From Ruegeria aquimaris (GTDB lineage Bacteria > Pseudomonadota > Alphaproteobacteria > Rhodobacterales > Rhodobacteraceae), in the NCBI RefSeq assembly GCF_025751555.1, contig NZ_JAOWLB010000010.1:79037-143036 (forward strand): a stretch of DNA of 64,000 bases, written 5' to 3'. A model generated the notes under the pieces. It saw nothing but the letters and a program-made list of their open reading frames with translations, was not told the origin of the DNA and did not search any database. Numbering within the stretch: the stretch's first letter is position 1; the number at the start of each line of letters is the position of its first letter. Of the stretch, positions 63,497-64,000 are shown in pieces. A program made the position numbers and the translations under genes.

Positions 63497-64000
63497 TCAA
63501 CCCGCGGGGTTGTCGGGATTGTAGAACTCGCAAGTCTTCTGTCGGGCGGCAAGCCACCAGCCGGACTGTTTCGGCCAGCTTGCAAAAACCGTGTCGTGGC
63601 CCAGGTCGCGCGCAGCGTGAAGCGCCCACATCGGGTCCACCAGTGCCTCGCGAGCGATTGCGATCAGATCGGCCTGTCCACGCTCTAGGATCGTCTCCGC
63701 CTGTACCGGGTGCGTGATCAGACCAACGGCCATGGTGAGCATGCCGGTTTCTTTCCTGACCCGTTCGGCGTAGGGCACCTGGAAACCCGGCTGGCGCTTG
63801 CTGCCTGCGCCAGCAGTTGCCGCGCCGGAAATCCCGCTGGACGAGCAGTCCATAACATCCACGCCAATCTCTTTGAGCCGACTGGCGAGTACGACCGTAT
63901 CGTCGAGCGTCCAGCCATCCGGGGGCCCATCCACGGCCGACGTTCTGAAGAACAGCGGAACATCGTCGGGAAGCGTTGCGCGAACGGCCTCGGCAATCTC
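63497..64000 (-). CDS. NADH:flavin oxidoreductase / old yellow enzyme, C-terminal part (partial)
   Basis: The frame is open from the right edge of the window to the TGA-type stop at 63497. It encodes 167 residues of the (beta/alpha)8 barrel end: LFFRTSAVDGPPDGWTLDDT (the substrate/FMN loop), GSKRQPGFQVPYAERVRKET, ERGQADLIAIAREALVDP and a final cap AARQKTCEFYNPDNPAG. It resembles YqjM-type reductases that reduce activated alkenes with NADPH. The N-terminal part lies outside. Confidence 0.85.
   Translation of the reverse strand, partial: EIAEAVRATLPDDVPLFFRTSAVDGPPDGWTLDDTVVLASRLKEIGVDVMDCSSSGISGAATAGAGSKRQPGFQVPYAERVRKETGMLTMAVGLITHPVQAETILERGQADLIAIAREALVDPMWALHAARDLGHDTVFASWPKQSGWWLAARQKTCEFYNPDNPAG

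Overview
This window reads as chromosomal DNA from a marine Rhodobacteraceae (Roseobacter group), probably Ruegeria or a close relative. The assignment rests on high GC content (inferred by eye), tightly packed genes, a DMSP lyase (DddP) in which every expected metal ligand is present, a heterotetrameric sarcosine oxidase operon, and an exosortase E/VPEID-CTERM pair. I recognised the species only from gene content, so the genus is an inference. I saw no rRNA, tRNA, CRISPR array, prophage or intact insertion sequence. No stretch longer than about 300 bases lacks a gene.

Layout. 1-13.6 kb: the end of a solute-binding protein, an MltB-like transglycosylase, an unknown membrane-anchored protein, a DUF3445 N-demethylase-like gene divergent from dddP, an alpha/beta hydrolase-OsmC fusion, small exported proteins, purB, two secreted proteins sharing a Cys-Trp-Asp motif, an orphan fliG, a DMT transporter, an LpxL-like acyltransferase and a DUF1223 protein. 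13.6-25.5 kb: acnA behind a paired GTATAC operator-like element, then a minus-strand block (yajC-secD-secF-TSUP-Mth938 and ccmA-B-C-D-G), and a MscS channel. 25.5-33 kb: a SET-domain protein, serS, a helix-hairpin-helix protein with a poly-lysine tail, a desaturase, and yfgM-bamB-der in the E. coli-like order. 33-40.3 kb: an RND efflux pair behind a perfect 20-bp palindrome, then the VPEID-CTERM protein convergent with its exosortase/protease. 40.3-48.5 kb: an Atm1-type ABC exporter, a LysM protein, LOG, RarD, an enoyl-CoA hydratase, sodB and an FkbM methyltransferase. 48.6-54.2 kb: the soxB-(tfoX)-soxD-soxA-soxG operon. 54.4-64 kb: ccmI-ruvX-DUF1289, a PhyH-like oxygenase with a TSUP transporter, a composition-atypical MBL-fold gene, agcS-uspA divergent from an Lrp regulator, a VOC protein, dusA, and the end of an old yellow enzyme.

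Themes. Several genes fit catabolism of marine osmolytes: DddP cleaves DMSP, sarcosine oxidase handles the last N-demethylation of glycine betaine, and AgcS probably imports alanine or glycine. Cytochrome c maturation (ccmABCDG plus a distant ccmI), protein export (SecDF-YajC, YfgM/BamB) and an exosortase sorting pair form an envelope-biogenesis theme. The most interesting items are the exosortase E/VPEID pair, the two operator-like palindromes, a three-copy intergenic hairpin element, an orphan FliG that appears to lack motor motifs, an LpxL-like enzyme that appears to lack its catalytic acid, and the lysine-tailed HhH protein.
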